Positions 11,001-23,000 of a stretch of 64,000 nucleotides of DNA are shown piece by piece. Source of the DNA: Corylus avellana (taxonomy: Eukaryota; Streptophyta; Magnoliopsida; Fagales; Betulaceae); NCBI RefSeq assembly GCF_901000735.1, contig NC_081543.1:20130079-20194078 (forward strand), in the 5' to 3' direction. Both the position numbers and the translations under genes were made by a program. The notes beneath the pieces are model-generated. The model made no database searches, was not told the origin of the DNA, and saw nothing but the letters and a program-made list of their open reading frames with translations. Within the stretch, counting starts at the first letter, position 1; every line of letters starts with the position of its first letter.

Positions 11001-14000
11001 GAGGTGTTTGGGGACATTGGGAGGAAGAAAAAGGAGTTGTTGGGAGGTATTCAGGAGTTGGACGAGTTGGCAGAGGTAAGGGGCTTAGCACAAGAGGAGA
11101 AGGCCCAAAAGGCGGATATGGTGAAAGATTTGGAGAACACCTTATTGTGTGAAGAAATTCATTGGCGCCAAAAATCAAGAGCTTTGTGGCTCAAGGAGGG
11201 GGACCGCAATACTCGTTTCTTTCATAAAATGGCTAACTCTCATCGCAGGTATAATCGTGTGGAAGTGCTTCGTATTAACGGTGTTTTATCCGATGATCCG
11301 GCCGAGGTAAAAGACCACATTGTGAGGTATTACAAAAGCTTATATTCGGAACAAAGCACGTGGCGACCTAGAATGGACAACCAGCCTTTTTTGTCCATTG
11401 ATGAGGAGGATAAAAGGTGGTTAGAAAGAGATTTTGAGGAAAAGGAAGTTTGGGAGGTGGTTAAAGGTATGGATGGTGATAAGGCTCCGGGTCCGGATGG
11501 CTTCTCCATGGCTTTTTTTCAAGCTTGTTGGGGTGTTATTAAGAATGATGTCATGGCTGTTTTTGCCGAGTTCCATTGTAGACAACAGCTGGAGAAAAGC
11601 TTGAATGCGACTTTTATTTCCTTGATACCAAAAAAGGCGGAAGCGGTGGAGATGAAGGACTTTCGGCCCATTAGCTTGGTGGGAGGGGTGTACAAAATTG
11701 TTTCTAAGGTCCTTGCCAACAGGATGAGAACTGTGTTGGGTAAGATCATATCCTACTCTCAAAATGCTTTTATTGGGGGTCGTCAAATCCTAGATTCAGT
11801 TCTTATTGCAAATGAATGTGTGGATAGTTGTATGAAGTCAGGGGTGCCTGGTGTTCTTTGCAAATTAGATTTGGAGAAGGCCTACGACCATGTTAATTGG
11901 GACTTTGTGTTGTATTTGCTGCATAGATGTGGTTTTGGCGAGAGGTGGAGGGCTTGGATAGAATGGTGTATTAAGTCGGTCAGATTTTCCATTCTTGTGA
12001 ATGGTTCTCCGGAAGGCTTCTTTAATAGCTCGAGGGGAATTCGGCAAGGGGACCCGCTTTCTCCATTACTTTTTGTACTTGTTATGGAGGCATTGAGTAA
12101 GATGGTGAATGCGACGGTTGACTTAGGCTTTTTGACTGGCTTCTCGGTGGGAAATAGGGTTCTATCGGAGTTGGTGGTCTCTCACTCTTTATTTGCTGAT
12201 GACACATTGATTTTTTGTGAAGCTTCGATCGAGCAAATCCGGTATGTGCGGCTCATTCTTTTGTGTTTTGAAGCTGTTTCGGGTTTGAGAGTGAATCTTG
12301 GAAAGTCTAAAATTGTGGCTATTGGGGAGGTGGAGAACATTGAGGGTTTAGCAAATATCCTTGGGTGTAGTGTTGCCGATTTGCCTATGAAGTATTTGGG
12401 TCTCCCTCTTGGGGCGGCGCATAAAGATACAGCTATGTGGAATGATGTGATCGAAAAGATGGAGCGTCAGATGGCAGGTTGGAAGAGAATGTATCTCTCT
12501 AAAGGAGGTCGTTTAACCCTCATTAAGAGTACGCTCTCTAATCTACCGACTTACTTTTTGTCTCTGTTTCCGATCCCTATGAGTGTAGCCAAAAGACTTG
12601 AGAAAGTTCAAAGAGATTTCTTATGGGGAGGGATGGGAGACGAGCCTAAGATGCATCTTGTCAATTGGAATCAAGTCTGTCGTCCCCTTCGGTACGGCGG
12701 GCTTGGCATTCGAAAGTTGCATCAGTTTAATCAAGCTCTCTTAGGAAAATGGCTTTGGAGGTATGCGAATGAGAGTGAGGCTCTGTGGTATAAGGTTATC
12801 AAATCTAAGTATGGAGATCAGGATGGTGGGTGGTGCACAAAGAAGGTATCGGGTTCCCATGGTGTGGGCTTATGGAAACACATTCGTCAAGGTTGGGATT
12901 TTTTTGCCAAAGGCATTCGTTTTGAGGTGGGGGTGGGTTCGAAAGTTCGTTTTTGGCATGATATTTGGTGTGGGGATTCCGCTTTGAAGCATGCTTTCCC
13001 GTCCTTGTTCAACATTGCCAGACATAAAGAAGCTTGGGTGAAGGATAACTTCATGTGGAGGAGTGGGGTGGTCGAGTGGAATGTCATTTTTGTGCGGCCC
13101 GTACAGGACTGGGAGATGGATTTGATTTCTGCTTTCTTGGACCGGTTGTACTCTTGCAAGATATCCACAGGTTCTGAGGATCGTATTCGATGGTCATCGT
13201 CTAAGAAAGGCAAGTTCGAGGTTAAGTCACTTTTCAAGGCCTTGTCTAATTTAGATCGTGAGGTGTTTCCTTGGAAGAGCATTTGGCGTACTAAGGCGCC
13301 TATGCGCGTGGCTTTTTTTGGGTGGACCGCGGCCTTAGGCAAGATTTTGACTCACGACACCCTACGGAAGAGAAACTTTGTGATAGTGGAATGGTGTTGT
13401 ATGTGCAAGAAGAATGGAGAGTCAGTCGATCATCTTCTTCTCCATTGCGAGACAGCGAGCATTCTTTGGCATACTATTTTTGATCGTTTTGGGTTGCATT
13501 GGGTCATGCCTTGCAAGGTGAGGGGCTTGTTCGATTGCTGGTGGTCGGGAGGTCGGCCCCGAAGTGCGGTAGTGTGGAAGATGATCCCTCTGTGTCTTAT
13601 GTGGTGTATTTGGAATGAAAGGAATGCTAGATGCTTTGAGAACTCCACTAGGACCATAGAGGAATTGACCCATTTCTTCTTCTTTACTTTGTATTCCTGG
13701 ACAGCCGCTTGGCTTGCTCCTATAGGGATCAGTTTCTCTGATTTCCTCTTTCATTTTTCTCCCTCTTAGGCGCTCTCTTTTATACTTCCCGTGTATGTGG
13801 GTTGCGCCCCTCTGCGCTTTTTATATCATTATTACTTATCAAAAAAACAAGCACAAAAAGTAACGGAGAAAGCAGGTCCCCTTGCCGAATTCCCCTCGAG
13901 CTATTAAAGAAGCCTTCTGGAGAACCATTCACAAGAATGAAAAATCTTACCGACGTAATACACCACTCTATCCAAGCCCTCCACCTCTCGCCAAAACCAC

Positions 14001-17000
14001 ATCTATGCAGCAAATACAACACAAAGTCCCAATTAACAAGGTCGTAGGCCTTCTCCAAATCTAATTTGCAAAGAACACCTGGCACCCCTGACTTCATACA
14101 ACTATCCACACATTCATTTGCAATAAGAACCGAATCTAGGATTTGACGACCCCCAATAAAAGCATTTTGAGAGTAGGATATGATCTTACCCAACACAGTT
14201 CTCATCTTGTTGGCAAGAACCTTAGATACAATTTTGTACACCCCTCCCACCAAGCTAATGGGCCGAAAGTCCTTCATCTCCACCGCTTCCGCCTTTTTTG
14301 GGATCAAGGAAATAAAAGTTGCATTCAAGCTTTTCTCCAGCTGACGTCTACAATGGAACTCGGCAAAAACAGCCATAACATCATTCTTAATAACACCCCA
14401 ACAAGCTTGAAAAAAAGCCATGGAGAAGCCATTCGGACCCGAAACCTTATCCCCATCCATACCTTTAACCACCTCCCAAACTTTCTTTTCCTCAAAATCT
14501 CTTTCTAACCACCTTTTATCCTCCTCATCAATGGACAAAAAAGGCTGGTTGTCCATTCTAGGTCGCCACGTGCTTTGTTCCGAATATAAGTTTTGATAAT
14601 ACCTCACAATGTGATCTTTTACCTCAGCCGGATCATCGGATAAAAAGCCGTTAATACGAAGCACTTCCACACGATTATACCTGCGATGAGAGTTAGCCAT
14701 TTTATGAAAGAAACGAGTATTGCGGTCCCCCTCCTTGAGCCACAAAGCTCTCGATTTTTGGCGCCAATGAATTTCTTCACACAATAAGGTGTTCTCCAAA
14801 TCTTTCACCATATCCGCCTTTTGGGCCTTCTCCTCTTGGGCTAAGCCCCTTACCTCTGCCAACTCATCCAACTCCTGAATACCTCCCAACAACTCTTTTT
14901 TCTTCCTCCCAATGTCCCCAAACACCTCCTCATTCCACTTTTTCAAATCCAATTTAAGGGATTTCAACTTCTTAGCTAGCACAAAACTAGGTAAATCCTC
15001 CACCGAATAAGACCCCCACCAAGACCTAACCTCGTCAACAAAACCTTCAGCTTTAAGCCACATATTTTCAAATCTCAAGCATTTATTACCTCCGCAAGGA
15101 GCCCCGCAATCCAATAGTAAAGGGAAGCGATCGGAAATCAAGCGCTGAAGTCTTCTTTGTGACACTGCAGGGAAATGATCTTCCCAATCCGAGGATATCA
15201 AGAATCGGTCAATCCTAGACCAACTCTCATTTTCTTGATTATTAGACCACGTAAATTGACCCCCCATCATGGGCATGTCCACCAAGTTGTTCTCTGAGAT
15301 GAAGTTCGAAAACTCCATCATGCTAGTGGAATAGTAAGAAACACTGGAACGCTCACTAGGAAACCGAACAATATTAAAATCCCCTCCAAGACACCAAGGA
15401 ACCTCCCACACATTCATCAAACCCGCCAGTTCTTCCCAAAGGGCCCTTCTTTCCCCATCCTCATTCGAACCATACACTCCCCCAAAAGCCCACTTCCAAT
15501 TGTCCTCCACATTTTGAAAAGAGCAAGCCAAGGAGAAAAGCCCCACACAATTCTCCTTACACTCCACCACCCTCTTATCCCACATCAATAAAATCCCCCC
15601 TGACAAACCATTAGACCCTTTAAACTTCCACCCCACATGTTGACCTCCCCAAAGACTATGAACCACCTCTCAGGAAATAACCTCCATCTTAGTCTCAATT
15701 AAACACACAATATCTACACTCCATTCTTTCAAAAGACCCCTAATACGCAACCTTTTCTTGAGGGCATTCAATCCTCTCACATTCCATGCTACGATGTTAA
15801 GCTTCATTGATCCACCAATGTGCCCCTCTCACACTCCTTGAGCTCCTTAATTCCTGTTGGGGCTGGAACATAGGAAGAGATGCCTCCCAAAACAGAATCA
15901 CCCTGCATTCTAGAAGCTTCAATAGAGTTGAATAAAAACTCCAAATCCCCTTTCTTCCCTCCATCAGTTATGCCAATTTTAGGGCAAAAATTGAGACAAT
16001 TATTAACTACCCAGCTGGAAGAAATCATCCCTGGCCCCAAGTCCTCCAACCCAGCTGTCTCTGAGGTACTATCCTCTTCCAAACCAGAACCAGGCCCAAT
16101 TGGCACCATTGCCGGCATACATTCCACTCCTTTCTCTCCAACAAGAACCTGCTGACTCAAACTGCTTGTCTCCCCCCGACAAAACTCCTGCAAACAGCCC
16201 CCCCCCTACCATTCCTATATTCGGACGAGAGAGTATCTCTGCCGGAAATTGGACTGATCCCTCATCCGTACCTGCCCCAGCAGCTCCAGGCCCCACATGA
16301 CAAATCGGCGACCTCTGAGGATTTTCCGGCAAAAATTGCGTCTCCGGCACCCTCTGGGTTGATTCCGGCGTCGACCCCAAAATCCCTTTCCCCTGCCGAC
16401 AAGCCACAACCGAGACTTCTAACGAGCCCATCGCGACCTCATCCCCTTTTTGCGACCCAAACCTCCTCCTTCTATAAGTCAACACCTCCTTACCCTTACC
16501 GGCAGACTGAAACTCCCTCGCCGGGATAGTACAAACCTTGTTGCGTGGCTTCTCTCCGGCCATAGTCCCATCGCACGCCCACGCAGAATTGCCGAAGACC
16601 TTTGTGGGTATATTTTTTTTCGCTGATCCAACCCCCCCTCCCGCAGATAGAGCCTTCTTAGCCAGCGACGACGAGGTCTCCGATTGTTCCATGCGAGGTC
16701 TCGGTTCTGTCGAGTTTTTCTCAACAACTGAAAGAGAAGCTTCTTTCGGTCCAGCTCTCCCTGGGCTATTGAGATAACCCGCTCCTGAGCCCAGCATCCC
16801 TTTGGGCTTAAAAACTACTTTTTTATTCACCTTTATCCAGCTGTTGGGCTTTGTGTCTTTACTCCCCAGCCCATACTTTTCCTTCCTTCTCCAGGCAGAA
16901 ACTCGCTGGTGACCTCTAACTTTCTTATCCCCCTGCCCAAGCCCGTTTCCCTCCACCTGTTTGATCACCTTGTCTAGTTTCATCAGCCCCACGTCACACT

Positions 17001-20000
17001 CCTGTTTCAGACGGCACAACGTCTCCCTAACATTGAGGAGCTCGAGACTTACTGCAGAGTAGGTCTGCCTAGCATGGTTCACCTCTCCCTCCCATCCCTT
17101 CAAGTGCTCAGAATCTGACGTCGACTCCTTCTGCACTGTATAAAGCCTATAAACTCTTAATGAACTATATAACTCCTATGAGGAGGATGTTCAGATTACG
17201 GAGCACCCTTGATGGATTTCATTTATATGAGCACGGGAATGGGAATGCTCCATATGAGAACTGAGCTTATTTTCAAAATACACTAATGAAAACTAGGATT
17301 AATACAGACTGAAATACATTAAACTAGTAAATGCAAAATCAGTCCTTGTGACTGCCCATAATTGCAATTAGCTCCTTGTGGTATAAAGTGGCAGTGAGCT
17401 CTATGCGGTAAGCTAAAAATACAAACAAGTCCCTGCACCCAACTTCTGTCCAATTTTTTTATGAAAACCGTCAAATGTCATGTCAACATCAATCATATTG
17501 TAGCATGTGTCACATACAATAAAAAAATGTAAATAATAATAATAAAAAAAAAGAATCAGAGGGTGGTGACACCCCCTTTGGCCAAATGGGGGATAGCTGA
17601 ACCACTCCTAATGGCCGTCCTCAAAGGAACCTTAGACATCCCAAACACTTTTTCAAGGAAAGCGGCAACCTTCACTACAAACCAAAGAACAATTGAAGGA
17701 TCTAACCTTAAACAACCCTCTTTTGGAGGGGACCCACCACAACTATCTTCACTTACTTGTCTCACTCTAACTGAATACAACACCCTGAAGAAAGAGGTAA
17801 AGACATACACCTCCCAATCAAGAGCCGCTCTAGCAAAACTCGCATTCCATTGATTGAAACCACCATAAAGCTCCAAGTGAGCCGCAACTAAGGCATCCTT
17901 TACATAGACAATGCCATAAAGATCTGGAAAGCTTCCTTAAGGGCCACATTCTCACACCATTGATTATGCTAGATTTAATCTTAGAGCCATCTCCCACCTC
18001 AAATCTGGTGTGACAAGAAAATTGCCCCTAATGTTCTTCCATAACTCCACTGCCAACGCTCTAAAAGGCTCAATAGAACACCACCCACCCCACGAGCTAC
18101 CAAACTTAAGAGTCCACCACCACTCTCCACCTAGCCTGTTTCTCGTGCACATACCGCCAAAGCCATTTCCCTAAGAGAGCACGATTGAACACCAACAAGT
18201 TTTGGATTCCCAACCCTACCACTAACGTGGCATTTGACGCAACAAATTTGGACAGAAGTTGGGTGTAAGGACTTATTTGTGTTTTTGGCTTACCACAGGG
18301 AACGCTTAGCCACTTTTTATATCACATAGAGCTAATTGCAACCATGGGCAATTACAAGGATTGATTTTTCAATTATCCCTAAAACTTACATCAATACTTT
18401 GATTGTTATGTATGAATCGCGATACCATATTTCCCTTAATCTAAGACCAATACTGATTTTGAAGCAGAGAGATTTCATTTCACTAAGTGAAGATTCAATG
18501 CAGAAAACGTCCTCATGAGACCTAATGACCCTTCTTTTCCTGACAAATTCCTTTTTTTCTTTTTTTGATAAGTAATGTATATTAAGAAAATGCGCAGAGG
18601 GGCGCAACTTGAGTACACAGGAAGTATACAAGCGGAACCCCTACGACGTAGAAAATGAAGCACATAAATCTAAGAAATCAAAACACGTATACACAGGCAA
18701 ATGAGACCACGTCCCTCTCCATTGGAATAGAGTATGTAGTGCCAACTTCTTCAACTCGCGCAAGCCACACTCACGATCTTCAAAACTTCAAGCATTTCGT
18801 TCTCGCCATAAACACCACATCACACACAATGGAATCATCCTCCATATGTGCAAAGCAAGCCGGTTACCCCTTTGTTCCCTCCAAATTCCCAAACAATCAC
18901 TCACCTTTCACGGCATAACCCAAACAACCCCAAAGGGATGGAGAAACATGGTCCACAGCTCGGTTGCAACCTCACAATGCAGGAATAGATGGTCAATGGA
19001 CTCACCACCTTGTTTACATATATAGCACCACTCCAACACCACAATATTCCGCTTCCGTAAATTATCCAAAGTCAGGATTTTGCCTAGAGCCGTTGTCCAC
19101 ACAAAGAATGCCACCATCGGGGGAGCCTTCACCTTCCAAATACTTTTCCATAGGCCAAACACCTGTGCCGGCATAGATAAAGCCTGATAGTATGATTTTA
19201 CTTCAAATACATTCCTTTTTGAAGGAATCCAACACATTTTATCCTCACCTCCAACCCTAATTTTTTGGGAATACAACACGTAAAAATTCGCGAGATCACT
19301 TCAAGTTCCCAATCATGCACAGAGCGAATAAACAAAACATTCCAATGAAGTATACCATTTGGGGTCTCCATATTCTTCTCCACCCACGCATCCTTATGAC
19401 ATGCAATATTGTACAATTCTGGAAATACTATCTTCAAAGGAAGTTCCCCACACCACATCATGCCAAAATAACACTTTCGAACCATCAGCTATATCATGCC
19501 ACACAAGACGCGCAAAATCCTCCCACCTCCTTCGAATACTTTTTCACACTCCCACTCCATAAGTTCCCCCTATCTCCTTAGAACACCATTCACCCCTTTG
19601 ATGCTCATATTTAGTTGCTACTAATTTCCTCCACAACGCATCCTATTCTGTTGCATACCTCCATAACCACTTGCCCAACAAAGCTCGATTGAGCTGAAGA
19701 AAGTTGCGCACCCCTAATCCCTCTAACTTCATTGGAGTACAAACCCTCGACCAATTCACCAAATGAAACTTAAATTAATCACCAATTCCTCTCCACAAGA
19801 AATCTCTCTGCTTTTTTCTATTCTATTTGCCACTCCCACTGGAATAGGGAAGAGGGAAAGAGCATATGCGAGTAAGTTGGATAGAGTGCTTTTAATCAAC
19901 GTTAACCTGCCTCCCTTAGATAAATACAACATCTTCCACCCTGCCAATTTATTCTCCGTTTTCTCAATAATGTTACACCATATGTTGGAAGCCTTATATT

Positions 20001-23000
20001 GTGCACCCAAAGGAAGACCCAAGTATGTAATTGGTAACGGCGCCACCCCACAACCAAGAATTCTAGACAGCCCTTCCACATCATCTACCTCTCCTACTGG
20101 GACAATATTAGATTTTGCCAAATTTATCTTCAATCCCGATACTGCTTCAAAACAAAGCAACAAACATCTCAAGTTGCGAAGTTGTTCTACATTAGGCTCA
20201 CAGAAAATTAACGTATCATCTGCAAATAACAGATGTGGTACTACTATAGCCTCTTGATTTCTCAAACCCACAAAAAATCTAGACATGAGTCCTCTCTCCA
20301 CCGTCACCATCATCACCTACTAAAAGCCTCCATCACGACCACAAATAATAAAGGAGAAAGAGGGTACCCTTGGCGCACTCCTTGAGAGCTACTAAAGAAC
20401 CCCTAAGGTGATCCTTTGATAAGAATAGAGAATCGAATTGTGGATATGCAATGTTGTATCCAACCTTGCCATCTTTCACCAAAACCACAACGCTCGAGCA
20501 AATAAAGAAGAAACTCTCAATTGACATGTTCATATGCCTTCTCCAAGTCCAAGCTGTTAATATTAAAATACACTAGAATTCCATACGCCTTCTCTTTTAA
20601 TATTAATATTAGAATGAGGTGAGGGAATTTTGGTGTATTTTAATATTTATCAAAAAAAATAAATAATTAACTTTTAGTTTTTAATATAATAATATAGGTT
20701 AAAGCAGGTTACTGAATAAAAAGATATGAGGGTTTTGATTAGTTAGTGGCTTACGCTCTACCTCCCATTCTTTAATTTCAAAAACTCCCAACATGACAAT
20801 AATGGACATGGTATTTATTTGAATAAATGGACTATAATTCTCATTAATCTAAAGAGATCCTACAAGCCTATAAATAGATCCATTTGCACAATCTTTCAAT
20901 ACAATATATAAATATACCAAGTCATTTATTTATTGTTCAATAATATATTCAAGGATATTAGGTCAAAGAAAGATGTTTCTTCAACGGACTTCAGGCTCAA
21001 CTATACGGTACAGAGGACTTGAATCTCCTTAAAAAAGCGAAATTTGCAAGTCTCAATTGACTGGTTTTATTCTAGTAATTGTTAGTGATAATAAAAATAT
21101 AACTTGATTGTATTATCAGTAACTGTTATTACATTCACAATCTAAAATACTACACCCATCTTTCTTGCATTTACCCGCTCGTACAGCTATATAGCAATCT
21201 AATAAGCAAACTCTACAGTCCTATTCTAGCAGCCTTGATGGGGTAGGCACATTGGATTTATGTTAGGACTAACAGTGACCTATGTCTTTATACTTGGTAC
21301 CTAAATTTTATAACAGATTACGCGTGGTCAGCAAAACCGAATCCACAACCGAGTTTTATTCCTATATTGACTGGTTGAGAGCCTCAGTAAAGAGTAGAAA
21401 TATCAAGACAGATTGTCCACGTAGCTTCCAGGAATTCATCATGTTTGTAGGGCCAGTAAACCTTTCTAACAACTGAAAGCGCAATCTAAAATACTCATAT
21501 AGGGGTGTATTTATGTGTGTCTCTGTGTGTGTATTGTATACAGAAAGAAAAAAGAAGAAACTGAAAACACAAAGCTTACCGACTGTGGAATACAGCACTC
21601 CAGAACCAGGAGTTCATCGACAAAAACCCATAGATATGCCACAAACTGGCATATTCATAGTATGCCTTTTTATCTTTATTCAGAGGCAACTTATAGTACA
21701 GAAGGATGAAAAAGGATAGCCAGCCGTGAAAATGTATTGCAAGGTTGAGCGCAGAGAAGGCAACAGAAACAGGCTCCTGATACATTGAGTAACATTAAGC
21801 TATAACTATAATAGTGTCTAAACCAACTCAATGAAAATATTTAGTTACAAAATCAGAAAGCAAACCTGAATCCCATATACACGCTTGAATGGCCATTTAC
21901 CATGATATTTGACTGGGCCATGACCAAATGCTTCTCTTTCTTTCTCTCTGTCAAGCATACAATAGTAACGGCAATCACTTTGGCAATCCCATTGTTTCCA
22001 CTGCAAGTAAAGGGGTTCTCGCATGTACCACGGAACATCAATGGAGACACCTTCCATAGAGAACTTGCACTGTGGAAAGCATCTTTGCCCAACACATCCA
22101 GTTTCTTCACAGTTTTTAACACAAGCTCTAAAAATCAAAGCAAAAATGAATTTAACACTGGTATCAAGGAAGAAAAAAAAACAAAACAAAACGAATCTAT
22201 ACCCATATGAGTGATCATGACATGAGTATGACATCACCAAAATAATAACAATGATAAAAAAAATAAAAAAATAAAAAAATAAAAAAATAAAAAGAAAAAG
22301 TGGTCATACTCAAGGCTGACAAATCCAGAAATAAAAGACAAGCAGAGAAAGTCTTTTCGAAATATAAGAACCTGCTCATAGGAAGCTCTTGATGACACAT
22401 GGCTATTGAATCAAGGATGCAAAGATAAGAAGGAAATCCGCTAAAATATCTAGGACATCTATTACCATCCTATCTATCTGGTTTCTGGCCAGAGTAGCAA
22501 ATGGTTTAGATGTACTGCAATTATAGAAAGCAGAAAAGCATCACTAAGGAAAAACGAAGTGCTCTGAGTCCCACATTCGGCATACACTAGATGAATTTAT
22601 ATCCTATCCTATTCAATTCATTCATTATTCAATTGTAAGTCACATGACCTTATTCAATTCATTCCTTAACTTCTTATCACTATCTAACAGACACTGATCA
22701 ATAATAAGTTTGATTTACACAATACACTTCCCTGCTTCTGGTTGCACAGACCAAAGTCTATAACAGCATAAGAAATTACATCTCATCTATATCCTGGAAA
22801 CAAAACCACACCACCCAAGACCTAATTTGAGGATACTGCTACTTACTTCCAAAAGGCCATCTCCCCATGTTTTTAGAAATAGGGAATGGAAAGTAGGTTT
22901 AAACGACAGAAAAAAATAAAAATAAAAAAAATTGTTATTAGCTTTGACTAGACCTGAAAGCAACATAATCATAGCTCCTAACCATCAAAATGTAAAGAGA

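Larger units (their letters stand above)
7931..13845 (+). mobile_element. LINE-1: apparently intact plant L1-type LINE
   Basis: The element is 5,915 bp and flanked by AACAAGCA (7923-7930 and 13846-13853). It begins TTCCCACGGCAG, has a ~92-bp leader, ORF1 (700 aa) and ORF2 (1215 aa) overlapping as ATGA, a short 3' UTR and the terminus ATTACTTATC followed by A residues. It sits antisense to the PER1-like gene and splits LINE-2. Both ORFs are open, so it is a candidate for an autonomous, recently inserted copy. Confidence 0.93.

Noticed and set aside
12887..13754. Open frames opposite or out of frame with LINE-1 ORF2, repeated at 6073-6939
   Set aside because: They recur only because the LINE copies are near-identical; the ORF2 frame explains the region.
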